The translations under genes and the position numbers were made by a program. A stretch of DNA of 64,000 nt from positions 186,001-250,000 of the forward strand of contig NZ_FNMV01000002.1 in NCBI RefSeq assembly GCF_900106645.1. The letters are read 5' to 3'. The stretch comes from Flavobacterium degerlachei. Its GTDB lineage: Bacteria; Bacteroidota; Bacteroidia; Flavobacteriales; Flavobacteriaceae. Shown here in pieces: positions 45,881 to 54,563 of this stretch (position 1 is the first letter of the stretch; each line of letters opens with the position of its first letter). Under the pieces are notes generated by a model. It did not search any database and had not been told where the DNA came from. It saw only the letters and a program-made list of their open reading frames with translations.

Positions 45881-46261
45881 ATGAATATAAAAAGCATACT
45901 CTTATTACCACTACTACTATTAGTTGTTTCTTGCTACAATGTGGAACACAACTGCAAAGATTTTAAAACCGGTAAATTCAGTTTTGAATACGAGGTAGAT
46001 GGCGTTAAAAAAACAACTATGTTTGAACGAAATGACAGCATAGAAATTGAAACTTTTGAGGGTAAAACGGATACGGCTTCAATACGATGGGTTAATGATT
46101 GCGAGTACATTTTGAAAAAATTGTATCCTAAAAATATGGCAGAAGAAAAAGCAATTGCAATGAAAATTTTGTCAACATCAGGAAACACCTATACCTTTGA
46201 ATTTGGGATGGTAGGTGCTGCACAAAAGCAAAAAGGAATCGTAACAAAACTATCAGAGTAA
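45881..46261 (+). CDS. Small lipoprotein (family often misnamed topoisomerase IV)
   Basis: A 126-aa lipoprotein starting at MNIKSILLLPLL (ATG 45881; the longer frame starts inside the upstream gene). The lipobox is LLVVSC (Cys18). A Bacteroidota family with this pattern is often mislabelled DNA topoisomerase IV because of its genomic neighbours; the sequence is plainly a lipoprotein. Function unknown. Confidence 0.7.
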   Translation: MNIKSILLLPLLLLVVSCYNVEHNCKDFKTGKFSFEYEVDGVKKTTMFERNDSIEIETFEGKTDTASIRWVNDCEYILKKLYPKNMAEEKAIAMKILSTSGNTYTFEFGMVGAAQKQKGIVTKLSE

Positions 46262-46315
46262 AGACTAACAACCAGAATGCAATCAAGCCAATAAATCAAT
46301 TAACACCTTACTAAA

Positions 46316-47089
46316 ATGGAAGTATTTTTAAATCCGGATGCGTGGATTGCCCTGTTAACATTAACATTCCTGGAAATTGTCCTAGGGATTGACAACATTA
46401 TTTTCATTTCGATTGCAACGGGTAAACTCCCCCCAGAAAGACGTAAAAAAGCGACTAAAATAGGGATGTTTTTGGCCATGTTTATGAGAATTGCCCTTTT
46501 GTTTGGGATTAACTTATTAATTCAAATGAAAGCAGCTTGGTTTACCATTGACCTTAGTTGGTTTTCTGCCGGAATCACGGGACAAAGTTTAATACTACTC
46601 TTTGGAGGTCTATTCCTGATTTATAAAAGTACCAGTGAAATTCGAGAGAAAGTAGATGAAAAAGGACTTGAAGAAAAAGAATTAGGTAAAGCCGCTACAA
46701 AATCATTTCAGAATGTATTACTGCAAATCATTATGATTGATTTGGTTTTCTCTTTTGACAGTATTCTTACTGCCGTAGGTATGACTAACGGTGTTGAAGG
46801 CGCCTTGTACATTATGATTACGGCTGTTGTAATTTCTGTTTTAATCATGATGCAGTTTGCAGTTCCTGTAGGGAATTTTGTAAACAAACATCCATCGATC
46901 CAGATTTTAGGGCTTTCATTTTTGATTTTAATTGGAATGATGCTGCTTACAGAAAGTGCTCATTTATCGAATGCGCTGATATTTGGTAGTCATGTGACAC
47001 CAGTACCGAAAGGTTATCTGTATTTTGCGATTTCATTCTCCTTATTTGTTGAAGTATTGAATATGAAGTCTACTAAAAATAAGAAATAG
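46316..47089 (+). CDS. TerC family membrane protein
   Basis: A 257-aa polytopic protein with about seven TM segments. The acidic TM motifs LEIVLGIDNIIFISI and LVFSFDSILTAVGMT are TerC hallmarks. TerC/Alx proteins move metal ions such as Mn2+ or relate to tellurite resistance; here it is probably a Mn2+ exporter by family knowledge. Confidence 0.88.
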   Translation: MEVFLNPDAWIALLTLTFLEIVLGIDNIIFISIATGKLPPERRKKATKIGMFLAMFMRIALLFGINLLIQMKAAWFTIDLSWFSAGITGQSLILLFGGLFLIYKSTSEIREKVDEKGLEEKELGKAATKSFQNVLLQIIMIDLVFSFDSILTAVGMTNGVEGALYIMITAVVISVLIMMQFAVPVGNFVNKHPSIQILGLSFLILIGMMLLTESAHLSNALIFGSHVTPVPKGYLYFAISFSLFVEVLNMKSTKNKK

Positions 47090-47111
47090 TATAAAAAAAA
47101 ACAGTTCTAAT

Positions 47112-47146
47112 AAAAAAGCTTCCGCATATAACGGAAGCTTTTTTTA
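47112..47146. terminator. Bidirectional terminator
   Basis: AAAAAAGCTTCCG (47112-47124) pairs with CGGAAGCTTTTTT (47132-47144) between terC and parC. Confidence 0.9.
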
Positions 47147-47147
47147 T

Positions 47148-49787
47148 TTAGAATAAGATGATTTGACCATCTTCATCGCGTTGTACATCAGGATCATCAT
47201 CATCTGATTCTCCTTTAACACGCTCTTCCTTTACTTCTACAGGAACCTCGTAATGCAAGGGCTCTAAAAGATTTACTTGTTTTAATTTATCAGTTGTCAA
47301 TTGATTTCCCATTGCCTTAAATCCTTTCACGGCAATAAAATCTTCAATATCAATCGTCATACTTTCTTTTTGCACTCCCTTAATTTTCGGAAAAACCAAT
47401 TCGGCCACAGGGCGATAATCTGTTGATACAATCTCTAATTGTGAATTAGGATGCTCAGTGATGAAAGTCTCTTCTTTATTTTCGGCTTCCACTAAGAAGC
47501 GCTTCACATAGTAACGTGCTTTTTCTCCATCAAAGTAAATGGCAGAAATAGGTTTCTTAGGAACCCATTTTTCTAACACTACCATATCTTCCTCAAAATG
47601 TGTAGATAATTCAGGCGTAATCACTTTCAATTTTCCTGATTGATGGATTATCAAAATTTTATCACTTGGTCTGAACTCACCCAATAATTCTCCTCTTCCG
47701 TCAACATTCAATCGTTGTATAGTATCATCATACCATACTTTCCTTGGCAACAAAGTTGAAATTCCTTTTTCCTTTATTTCAATTTTCTTAATTGGATATT
47801 TGGAAGCCAAATTCCCTTTAGAAGCACGTCCTTTGATTGCTAGTTTAGCAAAGTCAATATCAAATTTTAATTTTTTGATAGTACCTACCTGACGCAATAT
47901 TACTGTAATTACTTCGGCTTCACCGTTTTTATTACAAGTGAAATAAAGAATCTGAGATCCTTTGGTACCATTAGTCAAATCGTACAATTTATCCCTGGTT
48001 ACACCAGAAACATTAAATCGTTTGATATAAGAAGGTCCAGATTTTCCGTCACGATAAATCACATTATAAATGGTGCGTTTATCACTTTTGTCAAAAATGG
48101 CGATGTGAATAATGTCTTTCCCCACAAAGGTTTTGGCATCGACCTTGGTCACCATCATATTTCCATCTCGTAGAAAAACAATCACATCATCAATATCAGA
48201 ACAATCCGTAACGTACTCGTCTTTTTTCAAACTTGTACCTACAAATCCTTCTTCTCTGTTTACGTATAGTTTTGTATTTCTTAAAACTACTTTTGTAGCT
48301 TCGATATCATCAAAAATTCGAAGTTCAGTTTGGCGTTCCCTTCCTTTTCCGTATTTCTCTTTCAGTTTGGCAAAATAGGCAATTGCAAAATCAATCAAAT
48401 GCTCTAAATCGTGTTTAACCTGCTCTATATTTCCTTCCAGAGCTTCAATCTTATCTTGTGCTTTATTACTATCAAATTTAGAGATACGCATGATTCGTAT
48501 ATCCAATAAGCGCAGAATATCTTCTTCAGTTATATCGCGCTTTAAGTGCTTAATATGCGGTCTTAAACCGTCATCAACTGCTTGAATTACATCTTCTCTT
48601 GTCGTTTTCTCTTCAATATCACGGTAAATCTTGTTCTCGATAAAAATACGTTCCAAAGACAAGAAATGCCATTGCTCTTCAAGTTCACTCAATTGAATTT
48701 CAAGTTCACTTTTAAGTAACTGTACGGTCCTGTTAGTTGAAATTTTCAACATATCCGAAACTCCAATAAACAAAGGCTTATTGTCTTCAATCACACAACC
48801 CAGTGGCGCTACCGATGTTTCACAAGCCGTAAAGGCAAACAAGGCATCTATTGTTTTGTCTGGCGATACTCCTGGAAAAAGATGGATTAAAATCTCAACA
48901 TCAGCGGCAGTATTGTCTTCAATTTTTTTAATCTTGATTTTCCCCTTATCATTGGCTTTCAAAATACTATCAATCAAAGTGGTTGTATTTGTAGAAAACG
49001 GAATTTGGGTAATCACCAAAGTATTTTTGTCCAATTGGCCAATTTTGGCTCGCACGCGAACACGACCACCGCGCAATCCATCATTATAATTAGACACATC
49101 AGCAATTCCTTGCGTCATGAAATCAGGATAAATCGTGAACGGTTTCCCCTTCAGAATTTTTATGGATGCGTCAATTAGTTCGTTAAAATTATGAGGTAAC
49201 ACTTTCGTCGAAAGTCCTACTGCAATTCCCTCTGCGCCAGAAGCGAGTAATAATGGAAATTTTACTGGTAGGTTATTCGGTTCTGCACGACGTCCGTCAT
49301 AAGACATTCCCCAGTCGGTAATCTTAGGGCTATATAGTACTTCCAAGGCAAATTTAGACAAACGCGCTTCAATGTAACGAGAAGCTGCTGCGCTGTCACC
49401 AGTAAGGATATTTCCCCAGTTTCCTTGGCAGTCGATCAACAATTCTTTTTGACCTATTTGCACCATCGCGTCACCAATACTCGCATCACCGTGAGGATGA
49501 TACTGCATAGTGTGACCTACAACATTCGCTACTTTATTGTAACGGCCGTCATCTAGCTCTTTTAGCGAGTGCATGATTCTACGTTGAACAGGCTTAAAAC
49601 CGTCTTCAATCGCGGGAACTGCACGCTCTAAAATAACATAAGAAGCATAATCCAAAAACCAGTCTTTGTACATTCCTGTAACTTTGGTAATGGTATCCTG
49701 CTCGTCTTCTTGGTTATCATAAAAATGTCCTTCAGGCTTCTTTTCTTCTTGTTGCCCTTCTGGATTTATATTTTCTTCTTCGTCCAT
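47148..49787 (-). CDS. parC: DNA topoisomerase IV subunit A
   Basis: An 879-aa type IIA topoisomerase breakage subunit. The catalytic Tyr138 lies in DSAAASRYIEARL. The N-terminal winged helix (YASYVILERAVPAIEDGFKPVQRR), coiled-coil gate and C-terminal beta-pinwheel are present. The C-terminus is acidic. It lies directly downstream of parE. Calling it ParC rather than GyrA rests on the paired ParE-type subunit and lack of the GyrA box in the part I can see. Confidence 0.9.
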   Translation of the reverse strand: MDEEENINPEGQQEEKKPEGHFYDNQEDEQDTITKVTGMYKDWFLDYASYVILERAVPAIEDGFKPVQRRIMHSLKELDDGRYNKVANVVGHTMQYHPHGDASIGDAMVQIGQKELLIDCQGNWGNILTGDSAAASRYIEARLSKFALEVLYSPKITDWGMSYDGRRAEPNNLPVKFPLLLASGAEGIAVGLSTKVLPHNFNELIDASIKILKGKPFTIYPDFMTQGIADVSNYNDGLRGGRVRVRAKIGQLDKNTLVITQIPFSTNTTTLIDSILKANDKGKIKIKKIEDNTAADVEILIHLFPGVSPDKTIDALFAFTACETSVAPLGCVIEDNKPLFIGVSDMLKISTNRTVQLLKSELEIQLSELEEQWHFLSLERIFIENKIYRDIEEKTTREDVIQAVDDGLRPHIKHLKRDITEEDILRLLDIRIMRISKFDSNKAQDKIEALEGNIEQVKHDLEHLIDFAIAYFAKLKEKYGKGRERQTELRIFDDIEATKVVLRNTKLYVNREEGFVGTSLKKDEYVTDCSDIDDVIVFLRDGNMMVTKVDAKTFVGKDIIHIAIFDKSDKRTIYNVIYRDGKSGPSYIKRFNVSGVTRDKLYDLTNGTKGSQILYFTCNKNGEAEVITVILRQVGTIKKLKFDIDFAKLAIKGRASKGNLASKYPIKKIEIKEKGISTLLPRKVWYDDTIQRLNVDGRGELLGEFRPSDKILIIHQSGKLKVITPELSTHFEEDMVVLEKWVPKKPISAIYFDGEKARYYVKRFLVEAENKEETFITEHPNSQLEIVSTDYRPVAELVFPKIKGVQKESMTIDIEDFIAVKGFKAMGNQLTTDKLKQVNLLEPLHYEVPVEVKEERVKGESDDDDPDVQRDEDGQIILF

Positions 49788-49839
49788 GTATCTTTTTTGG
49801 ATTGTATAAGAGCTACTCTTATCAACTATAAACTATATT

Positions 49840-51702
49840 TTATACTGCTTCAACCACATCCAATTCTACCTTCAGGTTCTTAATAATGAACTCTTGACGG
49901 TCTGGCGTATTTTTTCCCATATAGAACGACAACAATTGCTCTACAGATGTGTTTTTGTCCATCATAACGGGATCTAATCGAATGTCTTCGCCAATAAAAA
50001 ACTGAAATTCATCAGGAGAAATTTCCCCCAAACCTTTAAATCGGGTGATTTCTGGTTTTGGTTTTAATTTTTCAATCGCTGCTTTTCTTTCATCATCAGT
50101 ATAACAGTAGATCGTCTCCTTTTTATTTCTAACCCTAAAAAGTGGCGTTTGTAAGATGTATAAATGTCCTTCTTTTATTAATTCAGGAAAAAATTGCAAG
50201 AAAAACGTAATCAGCAATAACCGAATGTGCATTCCATCGACATCGGCATCTGTTGCAATTACGATATTATTGTAACGTAATTTTTCCAGTCCGTCTTCAA
50301 TGTCTAATGCCGACTGTAATAAATTAAATTCTTCATTTTCATAAACAATTTTCTTGCTCATTCCATAGGAATTTAATGGCTTACCACGCAAACTAAAAAC
50401 AGCCTGTGTATTCACATCCCGAGATTTAGTAATCGACCCAGAAGCCGAATCTCCCTCCGTAATAAAAAGAGTACTCTCTAAATTTCTTGGGTTTTTAGTG
50501 TCTGGAAGATGGGCGCGACAATCTCTTAATTTCTTGTTGTGCAAATTTGCCTTTTTGGCACGATCAGTAGCTAATTTTCTGATTCCTGATAATTCCTTAC
50601 GTTCTCTTTCGGCTTGCAAAATTTTTCTCAATAATGCATCTGCCGTTGGAGGATTCTTGTGCAGATAGTTATCTAATTTCGTTTTTACAAAATCATTTAC
50701 AAAAGTTCGTACTGAAGGCATTCCCGGTTCAGAACCTATATCCGTAGAACCTAATTTGGTTTTGGTCTGTGACTCAAAAACTGGCTCCATCACTTTGATA
50801 CTGATGGCTGTAACGATAGACTTTCGAATATCAGAAGCCTCGAAACTTTTGTTGTAAAACTCTCTGATGGTTTTTACAATCGCTTCTCTATAGGCAGCTA
50901 AATGCGTCCCTCCCTGTGTGGTATTTTGTCCATTCACAAAGGAATGGTACTCTTCGCTATATTGTGTTTTACTGTGCGTTAAGGCAATTTCGATATCTTC
51001 TCCTTTCAAGTGGATGATTGGATATTCTAGATCTTCTGTATTAATGGTTTCTTCCAATAGATCTTTCAATCCATTTTCAGAGAAATATTTTTCGCCATTA
51101 AACAATATTGTCAACCCATTATTTAGGTAACAATAGTTCTTCAGCATTTTAATTATATATTCATAACGAAATTTGTAGTTTTTAAAAATCGCTTCATCTG
51201 GGATAAAGGTTACTTTAGTTCCTTTTCGTTTTGTGGTGTCAATAATGTCTTCTTCGAGAACCAAATTACCTGCCGAAAATTCAGCGGCCTTTTGTTTCTC
51301 ATCACGCACAGATTCCACGCGGAAATAATTAGACAAAGCATTAACTGCTTTTGTTCCTACTCCGTTCAAACCTACTGATTTCTTGAACGCCAAGGAATCG
51401 TACTTACCACCGGTATTCATTTTAGAAACTACGTCAATCACTTTCCCAAGCGGGATTCCACGACCATAATCTCTTACGGTAACAGTTTTGTCTTTAATGG
51501 TCACTTCGATCGTCTTACCAGCTCCCATAACGAATTCATCGATACAGTTGTCCAGCACCTCTTTTAAAAGGATATAAATACCATCATCAGGTGAAGAACC
51601 ATCACCCAACTTCCCAATGTACATGCCGGGTCGCATACGGATATGCTCTTTCCAGTCAAGCGAACGTATATTGTCTTCGGTATATTGATTTTTATCTGAC
51701 AT
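49840..51702 (-). CDS. parE: DNA topoisomerase IV subunit B
   Basis: A 620-aa ATPase subunit. The GHKL ATP-binding site has [12 protein letters not shown] and GRGIPLGK; the TOPRIM domain has ITEGDSASG and [12 protein letters not shown]. At 620 aa it matches ParE rather than longer GyrB. It lies 52 bp upstream of parC on the same strand, so both are co-transcribed. Confidence 0.92.
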   Translation of the reverse strand: MSDKNQYTEDNIRSLDWKEHIRMRPGMYIGKLGDGSSPDDGIYILLKEVLDNCIDEFVMGAGKTIEVTIKDKTVTVRDYGRGIPLGKVIDVVSKMNTGGKYDSLAFKKSVGLNGVGTKAVNALSNYFRVESVRDEKQKAAEFSAGNLVLEEDIIDTTKRKGTKVTFIPDEAIFKNYKFRYEYIIKMLKNYCYLNNGLTILFNGEKYFSENGLKDLLEETINTEDLEYPIIHLKGEDIEIALTHSKTQYSEEYHSFVNGQNTTQGGTHLAAYREAIVKTIREFYNKSFEASDIRKSIVTAISIKVMEPVFESQTKTKLGSTDIGSEPGMPSVRTFVNDFVKTKLDNYLHKNPPTADALLRKILQAERERKELSGIRKLATDRAKKANLHNKKLRDCRAHLPDTKNPRNLESTLFITEGDSASGSITKSRDVNTQAVFSLRGKPLNSYGMSKKIVYENEEFNLLQSALDIEDGLEKLRYNNIVIATDADVDGMHIRLLLITFFLQFFPELIKEGHLYILQTPLFRVRNKKETIYCYTDDERKAAIEKLKPKPEITRFKGLGEISPDEFQFFIGEDIRLDPVMMDKNTSVEQLLSFYMGKNTPDRQEFIIKNLKVELDVVEAV

Positions 51703-51892
51703 TTTGAATTTTAACGATTTGTTGCTAATGTAGTATAAAATGATAAAAATTAAAAGAGGATCCCATCAAAGTTATTAAGAATAATATTGACATTTTTTTT
51801 GACAGTAACAAAGTCACAGAGTCTCAAATTTTCAAAGGACTACAAAGAGAGCTAATTGCTATTGTCCAAACTTTGTTTCTTTATTTTTAAAA

Positions 51893-52414
51893 CTAAAAAC
51901 CTTTAACAATTTCTTTTAGCTGATTATCCAATTCCGGATTAGAAATTTGTCCTTTTTTGATATCGAAATTATCGTTGAAACTAGGCAATGAGAACGTTGC
52001 ATTGATATTTCCACCGTAAAAAGGAAAGGCGTTTTTAGCTACTCCCAGTACACTTGCCCCCCCTTTTGCCCCAGGCGAAGTTGCCATAAGCAGCATAGGT
52101 TTATTTTGAAAAACTTTAGCATTTATCCTGGTACACCAGTCAAAAATATTTTTGAAAGCTGCGGAATAATTCCCGTTATGTTCCGCCATGGAAACCACCA
52201 GAATATCGGCTGTGGTAATTTTATCTAGAAAGGCTTGCGCCAAAGGATGCTGACCTATTTCTTCCTCAATATCTACGCTAAATAAAGGCATTTGAAAATC
52301 ATTTAAATCCAAAACTTCTACATCAGCATTTTCAAATAAAGACGCAGCATAGGTAGCTAATTTTTTATTGATTGAGTTTTTACTTGGACTTCCTCCAAAG
52401 GCTATTATCTTCAT
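51893..52414 (-). CDS. NADPH-dependent FMN reductase
   Basis: A 173-aa flavodoxin-fold protein. The FMN phosphate loop is FGGSPSKNSINKKL and the second flavin site is SMAEHNGNYSAAFKNIFDW, followed by LMATSPGAKGGASVL. It reduces FMN, quinones or azo compounds. It stands alone. Confidence 0.88.
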   Translation of the reverse strand: MKIIAFGGSPSKNSINKKLATYAASLFENADVEVLDLNDFQMPLFSVDIEEEIGQHPLAQAFLDKITTADILVVSMAEHNGNYSAAFKNIFDWCTRINAKVFQNKPMLLMATSPGAKGGASVLGVAKNAFPFYGGNINATFSLPSFNDNFDIKKGQISNPELDNQLKEIVKGF

Positions 52415-52542
52415 ACTAGTAGTTTTTTATAAAAATAGTAAAATTCCGCCATAGATTCAACGTATTAAAAAGAAAATGGAATCCAGGTCAGATAGATTTA
52501 GCAGATTGAGATGGTTTTATTTACCGCTAATTCGCAGATTTT

Positions 52543-52703
52543 TAATACGTTTTTCTCTTTTTTCTATTTTCTCTACTCTCTTTCTTCTTTCCTCTCCCCT
52601 CTATTTTCTATTCTCTATTCTCTCTCCTCTTTCTTCTCTTTCTTCTTTCTTCTCTTTCTTCTTTCTTCTCTTTCTTCTTTCTTCTCTTTCTTCTCTACTC
52701 CCT
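52543..52703. repeat. Polypyrimidine tract with 16-bp tandem repeats
   Basis: Nearly all C/T over ~160 bases on this strand, with a 16-bp unit (CTTCTCTTTCTTCTTT) repeated about four times at 52633-52696. Two frames across it (52476-52732) are low complexity and rejected as genes. Confidence 0.85.
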
Positions 52704-52847
52704 ACCCCCGATTGAAACGAAAAGCATTTTAACAGGATTTCCTACTTTTTTATAGACCAAAAAGAGCGCCCAAAGGAAGCTCCTTTTTTGACTAATAAAA
52801 AAAGGCAAGACGATAAAATCTTGTAGTGGAAAGCGGGAATTAGGTCC
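52698..52847 (+). repeat. Dispersed RNA-like repeat element, copy 2
   Basis: Matches copy 1 (37455-37600) in three ordered blocks: CTCCCTACCCCCGATTGAAA, the AAAGAGC/GGAAGCTCC hairpin and TTGTAGTGGAAAGCGGGA. It directly follows the polypyrimidine tract. Confidence 0.65.
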
Positions 52848-52854
52848 ATAAAAA

Positions 52855-52882
52855 AAACCTGCAAAATGACTCTTGCAGGTTT
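52855..52882 (-). terminator. Terminator of ychF
   Basis: AAACCTGCAA (52855-52864) pairs with TTGCAGGTTT (52873-52882); on the minus strand a T-run follows, so it ends ychF. Confidence 0.8.
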
Positions 52883-52921
52883 CTTTCTATTTTCTTTATT
52901 CTTTACTCTGTTTTCTAGAAG

Positions 52922-54016
52922 CTACACGTTAAAACGGAAATGCATTACATCACCATCCTTAACAATATATTCTTTACCCTCTACTTTGAATTTTCCAGCT
53001 TCTTTCGCTTTTGCCTCAGATCCGTAATGAACGAAATCTTCATAAGCAATTACTTCAGCACGAATGAATCCTTTTTCGAAATCAGTATGAATCACTCCTG
53101 CAGCCTGTGGTGCTGTTGACCCAATATCGATTGTCCAAGCACGAACTTCTTTTACTCCAGCAGTAAAGTAAGTTTGTTGTTTTAATAATTTATAAGCTGC
53201 ACGAATAAGAACTGAAGCACCTGGCTCAGTTAATCCCATATCTTCAAGAAAAACCTGACGTTCTTCGTAGCTTTCTAACTCTGTAATATCAGCTTCTGCA
53301 CCAACAGAAAGTATAATTACCTCTGCATCCTCATCTTTAACTAGTTCACGAACTAGATCTACATATTTATTCCCTTTAACTGCTGAATTTTCGTCAACAT
53401 TACATACATACAAAACTGGTTTTGCAGTGATTAACTGAAAGCTTTCCATCAATACTTCCTCATCGTTCCCTTGAGGAATAATAGTTCTAGCTGATTTTGC
53501 TTGAAGCAAAGTCTCTCTAACTCTATCTAAAAGTGCTTTTTCTGTTTGCGCTTCTTTATTTCCAGTTTTAGCAGCACGATTTACTTTCTCAAGACGTTTT
53601 TCTACTGTCTCTAAATCTTTTAACTGCAATTCGATATCAATAGTCTCTTTATCACGAATTGGGTTTACATTACCATCAACGTGAACAATGTTATCATTAT
53701 CAAAACAACGCAATACGTGAATAATAGCATTACATTCTCTGATGTTTCCAAGAAACTGATTTCCTAAACCTTCTCCTTTACTTGCTCCTTTAACTAAACC
53801 AGCAATATCTACGATATCAACTGTAGCCATTTGCACACGCTCTGGCTTTACTAATTCCTCTAATTTTTCAATTCTTGGATCAGGAACGTTCACAACTCCT
53901 ATATTAGGTTCGATTGTACAAAAAGGAAAGTTGGCACTTTGCGCTTTTGCATTTGATAGACAATTGAATAATGTTGATTTTCCAACATTTGGTAATCCTA
54001 CAATTCCTGCTTTCAT
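52922..54016 (-). CDS. ychF: Redox-regulated ATPase YchF
   Basis: A 364-aa Obg-like P-loop ATPase, typical length for YchF (~363). Walker A is GLPNVGKSTLF; the non-canonical NxxE (YVCNVDENS) instead of NKxD explains its ATP preference. A C-terminal TGS domain (DVMHFRFNV end) is present. I chose the Met at 54016; the upstream 29-codon extension is dropped. It is linked to ribosome function and oxidative-stress control. Confidence 0.92.
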   Translation of the reverse strand: MKAGIVGLPNVGKSTLFNCLSNAKAQSANFPFCTIEPNIGVVNVPDPRIEKLEELVKPERVQMATVDIVDIAGLVKGASKGEGLGNQFLGNIRECNAIIHVLRCFDNDNIVHVDGNVNPIRDKETIDIELQLKDLETVEKRLEKVNRAAKTGNKEAQTEKALLDRVRETLLQAKSARTIIPQGNDEEVLMESFQLITAKPVLYVCNVDENSAVKGNKYVDLVRELVKDEDAEVIILSVGAEADITELESYEERQVFLEDMGLTEPGASVLIRAAYKLLKQQTYFTAGVKEVRAWTIDIGSTAPQAAGVIHTDFEKGFIRAEVIAYEDFVHYGSEAKAKEAGKFKVEGKEYIVKDGDVMHFRFNV

Positions 54017-54563
54017 GACATTTATTTTTACAGATAATGATTTTTCATTATCCGTCTTTAGTAATTCCTTTTTTAAAGTTTGCAAATATAAGATATAATG
54101 CACTTACTCAGCAAATTTTCACTCTTCCTTTTCAGCACGAAACTGAGGTTGAAAACAAACACTTTGATTCGGTAACAATTAACAACCTTCAAAATACTAT
54201 AACGGTTACTTAATTCGGTAACGTTTTTATTCTCCCAATTGTTTTCTTACTGGCAATTATATGACATGTTCTTTCATTATTAAAATAACATTCTCCTTTA
54301 AACGCAATAAATACAACGCGTACTAGTCTAATAGAACATTATTTCGACTAACTTAAAAAGTTAAATTATCGATATCATTTTTAACTATTATATTGATGCA
54401 ATAATAATTTCCATCATAATTTACCACATCTATAATTAGCTATCTACATTTTAGATTTACAGTATTTATTTTTAGAAACACGAACGAAATATTAAAGTTT
54501 TGTTAAAAAAATGTTATATTGCAGTCCAAATTAAACCAAACAAAAACCAAAATTCAATTATTT
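54017..54563. other. Intergenic gap with repeated ATTCGGTAAC
   Basis: The 547-bp gap between ychF and the TonB receptor holds two ATTCGGTAAC copies (54167-54176 and 54213-54222) with an ACGGTTAC between them. They could be regulator sites for either divergent gene. No other feature was recognised. Confidence 0.5.

Noticed and set aside
52476-52732. Two frames of Phe/Leu/Ser-rich sequence
   Set aside because: Artefact of the polypyrimidine tract.
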